A stretch of 64,000 nt of DNA. It comes from Euphorbia lathyris. Lineage: Eukaryota > Streptophyta > Magnoliopsida > Malpighiales > Euphorbiaceae. Under the pieces are notes generated by a model. That model did no database searches, was not told the DNA's origin, and saw only the letters and a program-made list of their open reading frames with translations. Of this stretch, positions 22,345-34,952 are shown piece after piece. The position numbers were made by a program, and so were the translations under genes. Numbering within the stretch: position 1 is the stretch's first letter; each line of letters begins with the position of its first letter. The DNA lies in assembly GCF_963576675.1 (NCBI RefSeq), contig NC_088910.1:87612104-87676103 (forward strand), read 5' to 3'.

Positions 22345-22942
22345 GATAGACCATTAGCGCAGAAAAAAGTTTGACATAATCACATATCTATATGCTTGAG
22401 CCTCATGAGGGCTTGCTTTGCTATCCAGACTACACAGATATATATAAAGGCCTTTCGCTCCTTCTTGAATTCTTACTAAGTGTTGATGAAACATCTCCGT
22501 TCTCTGATATCCTCATACTTTTTTTTGTGCGTCACTATAGCTTAGCATCTCCTCGTGAGATACATCGTTGCGGTTGGCCAGAGGCTTCTTCCTCAATGAA
22601 CTCAGTGAGAAATTGAATTTTTAGAGCATTTCCAACTTTTTTCAATTTTAGAGAGGATATTCATTACATTACATTATCAAAACACATAATGTTCATGTCA
22701 CATTATCGGTACATCATCAATATGAAATAATAAATTTTTATTATATTAAACTATTTTCTTCAATCCCGACAGTCCTCGGTTGGTATGCACCAAGTCAAAG
22801 GAGTAATGTAATGTAATCAATTTAATTAATTCGTTAAATTATTTATCAAAAAATATTTTTATGATTTTTTAGTATTTATTTATTTAGAATTTTTTAAAAC
22901 ACAATATTTTTTCTTTTACAAACGGTAACATATGCTCAAATT
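22338..22942 (+). repeat. Flank copy B
   Basis: An uninterrupted version of copy A (9670-9909 plus 16502-16967). It shows the empty site of the Athila-type element (TGCGGTTGGCCAGAGG), which proves where that element inserted. It lacks about 95 bp present in copy A. Confidence 0.9.
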
Positions 22943-23551
22943 TTAGTTGACAACGTCATATGACATAATAAAACAAATAACCACAACTTAATCTAGTGAC
23001 ATATTGATTGTCAATTAAAATGTGTAGTTACATTTTTTTAATATATCAGGCGGCGCTAAAATGACGTTGAGATGTCACGATAATAATTTCGGTGAAAAAA
23101 TGTCTGAAAAACGTTCGAAGTGACTTATTTGAGACAAAATCTAACTCAAGTGATTTTATTAAGACAAATTGAATTTTTGTGACCTTTTAAGTATATTGTC
23201 CAAACTTTAGTGACCGGCGATACTAATTACCCGCTAAATAAGTAATATTAAATATCTAACACATAAATTGCAACATAAATATCATAAAACAAAATTCACA
23301 GAAAACTTTAAATAGACGTTCTCTTGAGTATCTCTTCCTTCTTTTCCTCACAATTCATCCTTGGTTCTGCACATAAAGTCATGCTCTTCCGTAGCAATCG
23401 TGTCTGCACTTACAAAATTAGATTTTCATGAAATTTTATGGAATCAATATTTATAACATCGTAGCTATTTATGTATGATAAATACACAAACAAGACATAC
23501 TTATAGATGACACTCTGTTCCAATTTCCTGTAAGAGGTTGCTGATAACTAT
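22943..23551. other. Non-coding DNA between the repeat block and the FAR1-type gene
   Basis: AT-rich, with no supported gene. A possible further 3' exon of the FAR1-type gene lies in it: on the minus strand, after an acceptor at about 23408, the frame reads TRLLRKSMTLCAEPRMN and ends at a TAA near 23313. I could not join it to the main model without a frame problem. Confidence 0.45.
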
Positions 23552-26500
23552 TCATAGAGCCTTGCTGGTAAGACACACCAACATTGGAGCCTCCTAAATT
23601 CTATATAACATCGTACAAGAAAAGACATATAGCCAAATAAGTAATAGTCATTAAAGAAACATACTATGAACTTATCAAATAACAAACAATTGAAAAAACC
23701 TGATCATGTTGAAATGGTGATGTGAACTGTATGTTTGGATGCAAAATAGGTGGTGTAAATTGCATTCCTGGAGGAATAACAATATGATTGAATTGCGGGT
23801 GAAAAGATAAATCATATGGCATTTGAATTCCATTTTGCAAGGTATATCGAGGTATCTGTTATAAAATTTCAACATTGGGTTAGCGAAATAAAAATCATTA
23901 AACAATAACATATAAGTTTTAAAACATTATACCTGTTCATTCATTTGATTCTGTGGAGCAAAAATTCTTCTACAATCATCACTTTGAGATGTCACCTTAA
24001 GACTATCTGTTTGTGGTTCCCTTTGGTGTTTTGCTGAAGTATCTACATCTTTCTTTGATCTTTTGCTCCTAGTAAGTTTCTCTAGAGCATTCTTTGGTCT
24101 CATAGAATCCTCCTTATGAATAATTCTTTCTTTAGTCTTGATTCCTTTCACTATATGCTCACTAAACTCATCAATCACAACCTCATATGTAGTATTATTA
24201 ATCACTGAGATGTCTTCCAGAGGATGTTGACGGGTCCTTAAACATGTCTTTACATCAGCTAATGTCTTGTAAAGAGCATTTGAAGCAATTTCATAAGCCT
24301 CATCCGATTCAGCAGCAATAGTTGCCAATTCAGTGTGTAACCGAGCCAAGTCTCTGTAACGCCTTGCTATTTTTCCCTTTCGATCATCATCATCATTTGA
24401 ATTTGGATAAGACACCTTCGGTACTTGATCTCTAATATCTTTTCTCCATCTCTTTGAAATGTATTGGCTAGGAATAGTCTTCACATCATTAGCTGAAAGA
24501 ACCTTTAAAGTATGTGAACACAAAATTCCAGCAAATTCGAATTTCTTGCAACTGCATGTGATAGTATTATCAACTGAATCAAATGTCACAATATGATGGA
24601 AACATTTTCCATGATTAGTCACTTCATATATCCTCATAGTTCCAATGTCACTAAACAAATTAGAGGTGCAATCATGAGCTTTACATAACTCATTTTGGAA
24701 CCATTTAAATACTGCCGGTGTGTATACCTTTACTACATCCTTTACCATCTGACATGGGAATGATAATGCAGGGGTTGTGTGACTTGCTTTAAAATCAGCT
24801 ACTAACTCTTTATAACGACGATCATCAACTAATCGCTCAAAATGACGAAAAAATCGCAGCAAATCATACTTGTAGCTCACATACCTTTTGATAGAATTAT
24901 TCATGCTTTCGCTACGCTGGGTAGTTGTAATGTCTACACTGAATGTTTCATGCCCATAGACTAAAGCCCATTTCTCCTTCACAGAAAATAATCGGCTCAA
25001 CCATGCGTTATCTTCGAGTTTGTATTTTTCAAGCATCTTCTGCCAAGCCATTATGAAGTCTTCAACATCTTCATAATCATATATAAGACTACTAAAGTCT
25101 TTAGCGAAATCCTTAAACTTCTCAAAGACACATTTAAGATGCTTAGCAGCGTTTTGATATATGTGCCAAATGCATAACCGATGATGTGAATCCGGCCATT
25201 GAGTGGCTAAAGCTTTAGCCATTGCAGGATCTTGGTCGGTCAATATGCTTTTTGGTTTTTTCCCTGACATTGTATTCACAAAAGTGTCAAACAACCACAT
25301 AAAAGTTTCAGCAGTCTCGTCATATAACAATGCAGCTGCAAAAATAAGTGTTTGCTTGTGATTATTAACACCAACAAACATTGCAAATGGTCTTCCTTCT
25401 TTATTTTTCCTGTAAGTGGTGTCAAAACATACTACATCACCAAAGTAATCATAATCTACCTTCATCTTTGCATCAGCCCAGAAAATATTAGTTATCAAAT
25501 CATCTGCATCAACTTGTATAGCATAGGTAAAACTAGGATCATTTGATTGCATTTTTTGTAGATATTCTAATACACCACCTGTATCCCCTGACTTCATCTC
25601 TATTGTTCTCTTTGAACGTAAATAGTTCCTATAATCTTCTGCAATAAATCCAAGATGCTCACGCCCACCAGCTTGTCTACTCAATAACTCAAGAGTTTCG
25701 TTTGGATCTAGTCCTGAATCATCAGCCATGTCAGCCATAATATTTTGTGCTAGAGATATTTTTCTATGAGATCGAAACCGATGTGTCTTACTAGGAGTTG
25801 AAGTCAAATGAGTATGATTAGCAACAAAGTCTGAAACAACATACTTTTTAGACAACAGATCATACCTAATCTTCATTCTTGCTCCACAACCAAATCTTGT
25901 TTCTGCACGATGAAATTTTACATACATGCTTCTCTTGTCTTTTACACGTTTACCTTCAGCTGAGCAAACAAATATTCTGTCCATCAGAAATCCAGTGGAT
26001 GATGTATGTGCTTTACTTAGCCTCGTACCGAAACCGTATTTATATTCATATCGATTATAAAAATCATGTGCATTTTTTTCTGTTTCAAACTCCATACCAA
26101 CAACAGGGATAAATTCTTGATGCATTCTTGAATGAATAGAATCACTATCTTCCAATCCACTGCCTTTATTTGATTCTTCTTCACTACATTCATAATTCAG
26201 TTTGCTAGATATTACATCGTCATTAATATCTGTACTTTCAACCTCCTTCAAAAATATAAAATCAATGTGTTAGGCACTCAAAAGTAGGAGTGAGCAAAAC
26301 CGAACCAAAAACCGAAAATCAAAAAAACCAAATCGAAAAAACCGAACCAAATCAAACCAAAATTGAATTCGATTTGATTCGGTTCTGATCTTTTAATATT
26401 TTCGATTTTTGATTTGGTTCGGTTCGGTTTAGTTTGGGTATAAACCGAAAAAACCAAAAACTGAATTACTCTATTTTATTTTAGAGTTTTTAGAAATCGG

Positions 26501-27519
26501 CTAACCCCAAAAATCTAAAATTAAAATTTAACACTAATTGAATGTATTGAACTAAAAATAAAAAGAAACAAACTCACCCACACAAAATCAACACTAACTT
26601 GTTATATTTATGTATTATATTGCTCTGTTAAAAACAATAAGAACTTAAAGGTAAAAAGTTACAGAAACTTTCCAAAGTTCCAACTAAATATTAGAGTATT
26701 ATTGTGGTTTGGATTTATAATTAATCTTTTATTGTGGAATTATAATTATTATTATTTTTGTGGAATTATAGTTATTGAATTACAATTTATAATTATGAAA
26801 AAAGTTACATCCTCACAAAAAGTTCCAGAGTTAGAATTTTACAATTATGGAATTACAATCTAGCCGTTAAAACCCAAAAACCTTTGTTCTATTCTATACA
26901 AGCTGATTTTTTATATTCATACACTTTTTTTGAGTTTTTGGTTGGTTTTCATGAAAACATAGTGTCAGAATCACCAAGTCGGATTTTTTTTCCCTATTAA
27001 TCATATTAAATATCAGTCATATTAATATTAATGACATGAGCACTTCATAATAGTATACAAATTAAAGAAATTCTAATATTATATACACAATGCTCTATCT
27101 TACTTAGACATAGATATAAACACACAATAATAAAATAATCCAAAACTATTTTTGCATATTGCAAAACATAAACAATAATTTAGTGTAGGTTGCTTCTATA
27201 TTATGATCAAACAAAGATAGAAAACAATCGGACTAAAACCAATAATTTAATTTAGGTTGTTTCCATATTACTCTATTAATTAGATTCCATTGGAATTTTT
27301 TATATGCAATTCTATAATTTTAGAATAGCATAAGAATAAACAAAAAAAAATTTATGAAACTCTTGATACTTTTGATGCATTAAACCATCAATATTTCAAT
27401 TTGACACATTGAAACCTTGATCAATTATAATGTAAAATATATAAATGGCGTCTTCTAAATACCTTTATTGATTCTGCCTTGTTGCTCGAGTTTAATGACA
27501 CATAATTTCCATCTTCCAT
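23552..27519 (-). CDS. FAR1/FHY3-family protein (FAR1-RELATED SEQUENCE 5-like)
   Basis: Probable nuclear DNA-binding factor derived from a Mutator-like transposase. Model: exon 1 27463-27519 (ATG, 19 codons), exon 2 23933-26245 (771 codons), exon 3 23700-23855 (52 codons), all phase 0 with GT-AG sites. A last exon from 23593 to a TGA at 23552 is possible but weak, because the other frame there (SYQQGSMNSYQQPL) looks more protein-like. In the spliced numbering, the FAR1 domain is at about 79-164. The MULE transposase core has D294 (FDTTYR), D356 (LTDQD) and a candidate E465 (TQRSES). The SWIM zinc finger is CSCKKFEFAGILCSH at about 583-597. The large exon has no stop, so the gene looks intact. 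A still-mobile MULE is the alternative, but I see no terminal inverted repeats around it. Confidence 0.85.
26288..26465. repeat. AACCGAA-rich imperfect inverted repeat in FAR1-type intron 1
   Basis: AAAACCGAACC-type units in the left part face GGTTCGGTTCGGTTT in the right part, with a short centre near 26370. Such units are common small repeats in plant introns. It lies about 40 bp upstream (in transcript sense) of the exon 2 acceptor. Confidence 0.65.
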
Positions 27520-28092
27520 GAATGCTAAGTTCTGTCTATCACACCTTTGCGCTAATATCGGTTAAAGTCGGATTGGTTTTGACTACGTGGAGATGGAAAT
27601 AGTAGGGACTGAAATTGCAAAGAGAAAGAAATTGGAAGTCGGAAGTCGGAAGAAAACGACAACGATCCGAATCGGAAGATGAAATTTTGATTGAAAGAGA
27701 AACGTCAATAATAATCGGAGTAAGAAAATTTGATTGATGAGAAAATTGAGAAATAAAAATGTATCACCAACGTAAAGAAAGTAGAAATAATAAGTTCCAT
27801 TAAATCAAAATTGTGTATTATTTAATGGAAAATTGAAAAAATATTGGTAATCAAATCCCTATGAATATGGATGATGATGGTTTAAATAATAAAAATGAAG
27901 TAAGATATGGTTTTTGTTGATGTGATACAGAGATTTCAGGAGAAAATTTTGAGAAAAGAGACATGAGGAGAGTTATAATCTATTGGGTAGAGCTTTTAAA
28001 GTTGGGTTGTTAACAACAAGAAATACGGGTAATTAAACTTTAATAATTTAAGTAGGTAACTAGAGTTAAGGAGGTTTTAAATTATTAAAGGT
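27520..28092. other. 5' region of the FAR1-type gene
   Basis: AT-rich, with no ORF. It probably holds the 5' UTR and promoter of the minus-strand gene. I cannot pick a TATA box with confidence. Confidence 0.5.
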
Positions 28093-28820
28093 AAAAAGCA
28101 TCCTGAGCCCCCTGATCTTTCATTGTTTGGTGTATTAATCCCTTGATCTTTTATTTAGACACATTGAGCCCCTGATCTTTCATCATTTGGTGCATTAAGC
28201 CCTCGATCTTTCATTTAGACACATTGAGCCCTTGATCTTTCATATATGGGTGTATTAGGTCCTTCCATAAATCAATTAATATATAGGTTTATTAAGGGCA
28301 TGTTTGGTGTGACAACAAATGATGTTCTAAAAATAACAAATTCTAAAATAAAAAATATATTATACAAATTAATAAAAATAATTTAAATAAAAAATAAAAA
28401 ATTTATTGAACACAATAAAACCTTGTTTTTCGATAATTATGTTCTAAAAATAAAAATAATGTTAAAATTGAAGCACATTTTGTGGAAATAAGAAGAGTAA
28501 TTTTATCAATAACAAGTAACTACAAACAACTATTCATGAAAAGAGCTTTTCGTGAAAAGCTCCAAACTGTTGCAGTGTCCAGAGAAAATGCGAAACGCTG
28601 CAGTTATATAAACCTAACCAAACATGCCCTTAATAAACCTATATATTAATTGATTTACGGAAGGGCTTAATACACCCATATATGAAAGATCAAGGTCTTA
28701 ATGTGTCTAAATGAAAGATCGAGGACTTAATGCATCAAATGGTGAAAGATCAGGGGCTCAATGTGTCTAAATAAAAGATCGAGGACTTAATGCACCAAAG
28801 GGCCTCAGGATGCTTTTTGC
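28093..28820. mobile_element. Foldback element with about 220-bp terminal inverted repeats
   Basis: The left arm begins AAAAAGCATCCTGAG and the right arm is its reverse complement (CTCAGGATGCTTTTTG). The arms contain 2-3 tandem units built on CTGATCTTTCAT...GGTGCATTAAG...TTAGACACATTGAG. The inner ends (AGGGCATGTTTGGT) also pair. The centre is AT-rich and non-coding. Target duplication is not clear. It lies between the divergent FAR1-type and DJC76-type genes, within 330 bp of the latter's ATG. Confidence 0.85.
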
Positions 28821-29147
28821 ATAGTAAATAGATAAAAATGAGGCATGTCAAAAATTAATAGGGGAACAGATAGTAGGACATATAGGGTGAGACAGCAGCT
28901 ATTGAGTTGGTTTATTTATGGCTCTGAATTTGCCATGTCAGCATTTATTTCTTTGACGCCAAAATTTCTCCCTCCTCAAAAATGTTCAAATATCTCAAAT
29001 TTTAGAATTAGACTCGATATTATATTAAAACAAATTACAGAACATCTATGCTGTTGCAGCTACTAGAAAAAGGAGTTGCAGCCATCACCATAGCTTCAGC
29101 GTCAATCAGTACTAGTAATAATAAATAAAAACCATTTCAAATAGAAA

Positions 29148-32100
29148 ATGGCTCAGTTGCTTTCTCCTGTGTGCACAGATGGTCTTAAGATTCAAAATCA
29201 ATGGTTGAAACTAGGTTCTAGATCTCTTCCTAAATCTACTGCTTCTCCTCGGATTCCCAAACCAAGATCATCAGATTTTGGTAGACTCCGCGTTGCAACT
29301 GATGATTCTCCGGTTGCCGAAGATTATTATGCTGTTCTCGGTTTGGTAATTGCTTCTATTCTCTCTTCTTTTTCAAATTTTCTGATTTTTTAATTATTAT
29401 TCTTGGGTTCTAATTTTAAGTATTCCAAAATGTCTAATAGCTCCCAGATGCTACACAAGATCAGATTAAGAAAGCGTATTATAATTGTATGAAAGCATGT
29501 CATCCTGATTTGAGTGGCGATGATCCAGATACCACTAATTTCTGTATGTTCATCAACGAAGTTTATGCGGTAGTTTTCTCGTCCAATTTATTTTGTTATT
29601 TTGATATTATATATATTTGCTAATTTGCCATAATCTGTATTATTGAAGTGTAGGTACTTAGTGATCCTGTGCAGAAAATGGTTTATGATGAAATTCATGG
29701 GTATGCGCTCACGGCAATTAATCCTTTCTTGGATGATTCAAGCTCCAAGGATCATGCCTTCGTGGATGAGTTTAGCTGCATAGGTACCCAATTAGCCTTG
29801 ATTTAGCGATTATGGACTCTTGTTAATTAGATTATTGGTTAAGATAGCGATGACGAGTTTCTTTCTGCTCATATTTTCATATCCACCTCCAAAAAAATGC
29901 TTCTTCAACTTGGCTCGGAGCATAAATGTTCCAAAAAATAAATTTTAGGTATCAGTTTAGTCGCCAACTTGACATTTCTTATCAAATTAGTCAGAAAATG
30001 GTGTGTCAGCATGTGATTGAATTTTTTTTTTTGGACTAATTTAATAAAAAAATGTTGAGTTGATAGAACAAAATGATAGCCAAAGTTCATCTTGGAACAA
30101 ACTGACCAAATTGTTGCTTTGTTACCTCAGTCAAAGGCATATGATGTTACCATTGCAATCTCAACTATTTCGTTGTTGAAATTTGCCAAGTTTTAAGCAG
30201 ACTATTTTTATATGGGTTGATGTGCAAGTGAGAAATTTTATATTCAGTAATTTTCTTTTTCCTGTTAGAAAACTAAATTCCGTAACAAATTTTTGGCCCT
30301 CCCTGGGGGAGGAGCAAGTATATCAGCTTAGTTTGTAGTTAATACTGGGAGTTAGAGTAAGGTTGGAATCATAATAGACTTGCCATTCCACAGGCTGTAA
30401 AAATTGTGTCAATGTGAACCCTGATGTATTTAGCATCGAGGAAGACTTTGGGAGAGCCAGAGTATACAACCAGTGTGGAAATGGGGAATTAGTACAACAA
30501 GCAATTGAAAGTTGGTAATTTGTTTCCACTCTGCTTCCTTGCTATTTAATGGTACTTCTATTTTGTTCCTTTAGTTAACATGCTAAGCATATTGACGAGG
30601 ACAATTGCAAGATTTAATTCCTCCCACCCCCTTTTACATCGCCCCTTTGAATATGCATCTGGATTGGTGCATGTTGAAGTGTCTAATCCCAAGTTGGCAT
30701 GTTCGGCCATGTTGTACTTGCTTGGAAATGTTATATGGCCAAGGTGTCCCTGAGCGCGCGCGCACGCGCATTCAAATATATATATAGAGAGAGGAATCTT
30801 TGAAATATATTTCTGCAATTAATTCTTTTCCTTATTCCTAGCTTAAATTATAATTAGCCCATTTGATCACATCTTTTGATTACATTATTATCTTAAAAAT
30901 GAGTAATTACATATGATAACATATCTAATGATTGAAACTGTCTTTTTGTATAACCAGTTGCCCATCAGAGCATATGAATACCACAAACCATGTTTCTGAT
31001 TTGGGAGGATATTATACCCTCAACTTAGGAATGTTTACAGCTTGAAAGGTCTGTGGTCCCTTGATTGGCTAGTGCCAACAACGTGCAGGAGACTATAATA
31101 CAACTGGGAAGTTCAAAATGAACCAAGAAATAGCATTATTAAAAACACTTATACATACCAAGGGAATATTTTAATGTAGAATAATCTACACCTAACTAAT
31201 GTATTTGGGCACATGCAAATTAAACTTCCGTGTAATGTTACTTATGAACCAAAATGTGTTGGTAATTACCAATAGATATTTGGACGGAATCCATTGAAAA
31301 TGATAAATCTGACTTGGGGCAAAAGTGATGAGGGAAACATTGCACCCTCAAAGATGTTGAGTCTAATTGAAGCACATCCAAATACGTTAGGGGCGAAATT
31401 GGACCTTAACCCAATAATCAATCTATTAACCACCTTCAGTTATCCTTTAGAATGAGCAACAATTCCATTTGGTCATTATCCTTGTAATATGTAGTATGTC
31501 TGGTGAGAGAGAAACACTCATCCCAATAGAGCAACATTATAAGGGACCATCATGATCTTGTTTACACAACAGAAAGACACTACGTTGCTTATTTGCAACT
31601 ACCATCCTTTTTATCAAAATTTGATGTTAATGACCTTAAAATAATGTTTCGTGTCTACTGGCCGTGATTACCAAGTCTTATTATGAAATAAACTGTATAT
31701 ATATATATTGTATATATTTTTTATTCAGCCCAGTAGATTGCATACATTGGACTTCTGCAGCACAGCTATCTTTGCTCGAGGATGAAATGCGCAGAGTAGA
31801 AAGAGTAAATGTAAGGTGCACTTACTTTTTTTTTAATCGGATAGATAATTTATTAGTCATCTCCATTTTACCTAACACATCACGTTTAGTCTTCCTATTT
31901 TGAAAAACACATTATAAGGTCCCTATCTTTTGTCACTGTTAACCTTTTGGTTCTTCTGTCTATTTTTTTTTTATAAATTTTAACCAAACATATCTTAGCA
32001 GTTAAAAATAGGACTAAACAGTGTGATAAGTAAAAAAGGTGGGGACTAATAAATTATTTACCCTTTTTAATCTAATGTCACGATTTAGAAAATATTTAGT

Positions 32101-33683
32101 TCATAAACTGATAAGCTTAGTATGAGTGCTATGCTGGAGATAACTTTCTATTGACATGAGAATTGATCAAAGAAAATGTGAGATTCAAGGGACTACTTCT
32201 TAGGTTAAACATTCGCTTGAATCCCCAAAATGAGAAAACATAATCAGGGGGAGAGCAAAACCATGTATCTTACTGGTTGACATTTGAACAGAAAGTACAC
32301 ACATGATGACCTGTTTATATGATATTTCTCTTTTGCATTGCCACTTTGATGGCTGAACCTCTGGCTGTTTTAAATGATGACAGGTTGCACTAATGCTTTC
32401 AGGAATGGGATCTGGAGCAATAGATGTTTTCAGAATGGTAAGAAAGCTACATGTGTTCTTATTTTCTTTTCTCATGCTGATTTGCTCTTTCCTTTCCCAA
32501 CTGTGAGTTTTCTGAAATAATTCTACATTCAGAATGCTTTTCTGTTGTTATCATCACCTACCCAAGAGAGACAGTCTTGTCAAGGAAATCTCAAAACTCC
32601 AATTCTTTTTATCAAATCATGTTAAGTTGTTTTCTACTGAATTTTCTTAATATGAAAATTTAACCTACTTATATTGGCAGGCAAATTCTCGATGGGAAAA
32701 AAGGCAATCAAAAGTCTTGGTAAGAACTTTTTATCCCATAATTAGGATATGCTATATTTTTACTCATTCAACTGTGCTCGAGTTTAAATTGTTTTCCATA
32801 TTTATAATTCTTCCAGTTTATTATTTGATTCTATTATCATATTCAATTTAATAATGTTGTTGCAATATTTTCAATCCCATATAAATGTTCCAATATGAAA
32901 ACTTCTTTCTCATTCAATACTGGATGAAGAAACTAAATATACGGCAATTCATGGGTCTGAATAAGAAGGGGGCATTATTCATTTTCTTTTCCAATTGCTT
33001 TGGTTGCCTCTAGAAAATTTAATGTAGATAAATTAAGTCATGCCTCAAGTTGAACTTACGAAATATGAATGACATTTTGTTTCAAGCTAGTGAGTTCATT
33101 ACTGCATGTTCATCTGTATCACAGGTTCTGAATCCATCTTAAATTTATGACTAATTCAAATAAACCCAAAGATAATAAGTAAAAAAGCCAGTCGGTACTT
33201 ATATTTCTGTTGGGTTCTATTTTATGTGCTTGACGCAGAAAGTTATTCGCTCTGCTGTCCAAGGACTTGATTTAGTGCTGTTTTCATATTTTAATTGGAC
33301 AGTGCATTATATATACATTTATTTAATTATGATTTGTAGTTTCTAATCTGTTTATTAAACATATAAAAAAGTGAATTTAATTTTATTTACTACCCAAGCA
33401 ACAACTAATAATAGTCACACATTGGGCATGTGTTCTTGTTACTCGTTCATATTCCTCGTTATCTTTCTTCAAATTCTAATGCCAATTCTACTAGATTAAT
33501 CAATAACAATTCCTAATTCTTGCAGGAGCAAGCTAGAATTAGAATGATGAATCAAAAAGATTCTGATAAAAATGGATCATATTGGAATAACGTTTGGGGC
33601 AAACCGAGAGACTACAAAAGCTCAGGTAAATCTATGGTCAGATACTTCTATATTTATACTATTATTTTAGCTTTCTTTTTATA

Positions 33684-33723
<40 letters not shown>

Positions 33724-34952
33724 CGATATAACTTCACAAGTAGCGAGCACCAAAGCCTATCTTTTTAGGCAGAAACTAACAGTCAAAGGCTTCTAATTTA
33801 CATAGATCATTTAATCAAGGGTAATTAATTTATTAGTCCCTATATTTTGACAAAACACTGTTTAGTCCCTGTATTTTCAAAAACACATAGTAAGGTCCTT
33901 AACCTTTTTCTCAGTGAACTGTATAGTCATTCCATCTGTTTGTTAGATTTTTTTACCGTTTATGACTTCGGAAATGACTAAATTACCCTTTACTATTTAG
34001 CTTCAAACTTCAGAAAAGGAAATCCAATTTAGAAGAAGAAGCTATTTGTATGGAGAACAAGAAAAAGAACAGACCAATACTTACGAATTTGAACGATTAA
34101 GAAGAAAATCAAGAAAAAGAATACTCAAAGTTGATTTCAAATGCATTAGAGTTTAAAGGAAAGGAAAATAAAGGAAAAGAAGAACGCAAATCCAAATTGA
34201 CTAACAGAATCTTCATGGGAGTCTAACGGCAAGGACTAAACAGTTCACCGAGAAAAACATTAGGGACTAAACAGTTCACCGAGAAAAACGTCAGGGACTT
34301 TACCCTGTGTTTTTGAAAATATAGGGATTAAACAGTGTGTTTTGTTAAAATATAGAGACTAATAAATTAATTACCTTTTAATCAATGTCAGATAAGTTTG
34401 TCTTTCTAATGAAGTGCATTGTGGATAATGTCAGAATTACTTTGTTTTTGTCAAATATTGTAACTTTACTGTTATAATATGACAGTGATCTTTAACATCA
34501 TAGTAAGATTGCCAGTTCTAGTCAAGTCACAAGCTCGAAGAATCAAATCAGCTTCTGTATGAAATATAACTTGAGGATTGGATAACTCTTCTCAAATCTC
34601 TGTATTAGGAAAAATGTTCTTTCTTCTACCTGTGATTTTTGCTTGTGAACGGATATTTGAGTGTTGGTGAAGATTTGTATCAGAAAAAAGAAAGTTATTT
34701 TTTCTACCATAAAGTTGGTTTTCAATGAATCTTTTTTGCCACTTCATTTGTGGCATCACCTTTGTATTGTCATCTGTTTAGGACAGTCTTAACACTTTGC
34801 CGTCTATGGTATCTATTGCAGAGGAGGAAGTGAAAGAGAGAGCAAAGAGGGCAGCAGCAGCAGCTCGAAGATGGAGGGAGTATTCGCGGAAGGGCGTTGA
34901 TAAGCGTCCTACCTTCAAACTTCCCGAGGCAATGTCTAACAAGGAAAACTAA
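29148..34952 (+). CDS. DJC76: Chloroplast J-domain protein with ferredoxin-like domain (DJC76-like)
   Basis: Nine exons, all GT-AG: 29148-29345, 29441-29569, 29654-29783, 30394-30514, 31729-31810, 32384-32437, 32681-32719, 33526-33625, 34822-34952; 327 residues. Residues 1 to about 50 are Ser/Arg-rich and fit a chloroplast transit peptide. A J domain (DYYAVLGLLPDA...) follows, with the HPD motif at 87-89, the part that stimulates Hsp70 ATPase. Next is a bacterial-type [4Fe-4S] ferredoxin fold with CxxCxxC at 151, 154 and 157 and a CP at 193. The C-terminus is basic and helical (KERAKRAAAAARRWREY). This order matches the plant DJC76/77/82 group; which member it is cannot be settled by eye. It is probably a stromal or thylakoid co-chaperone whose cluster could sense redox state, which is inference. 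Introns 5 and 8 carry related MITEs. Confidence 0.9.
30750..30797. repeat. Compound microsatellite (GC)n-(TA)n-(GA)n in DJC76-like intron 4
   Basis: GCGCGCGCGCACGCGC, then ATATATATATA, then GAGAGAG follow one another. The first part is alternating purine-pyrimidine DNA in an AT-rich intron. Confidence 0.85.
31839..32063. mobile_element. Mutator-type MITE in DJC76-like intron 5
   Basis: The 9-bp direct repeat TTTTTAATC flanks it at 31830-31838 and 32064-32072. The ends GATAATTTATTAGTC and GACTAATAAATTATTTACCC are inverted repeats, and the TAGTC / GACTA blocks recur. It has no coding capacity. The termini match the intron 8 element, so they are one family. Confidence 0.82.
33687..33721. repeat. 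(TA)n microsatellite in DJC76-like intron 8
   Basis: About 17 TA units in a row. Confidence 0.9.
33819..34376. mobile_element. Mutator-type MITE in DJC76-like intron 8
   Basis: The 9-bp direct repeat TTTAATCAA flanks it at 33810-33818 and 34377-34385. The terminal inverted repeats are over 100 bp (GGGTAATTAATTTATTAGTC against GACTAATAAATTAATTACC). The centre is AT-rich and purine-rich with no transposase. It shares its ends with the element at 31839. Confidence 0.88.

Noticed and set aside
23552..27519. Autonomous MULE rather than a host FAR1-type gene
   Set aside because: I see no terminal inverted repeats or 9-bp target duplication around it, and the intron-exon form fits the FRS family. 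It is not excluded completely.
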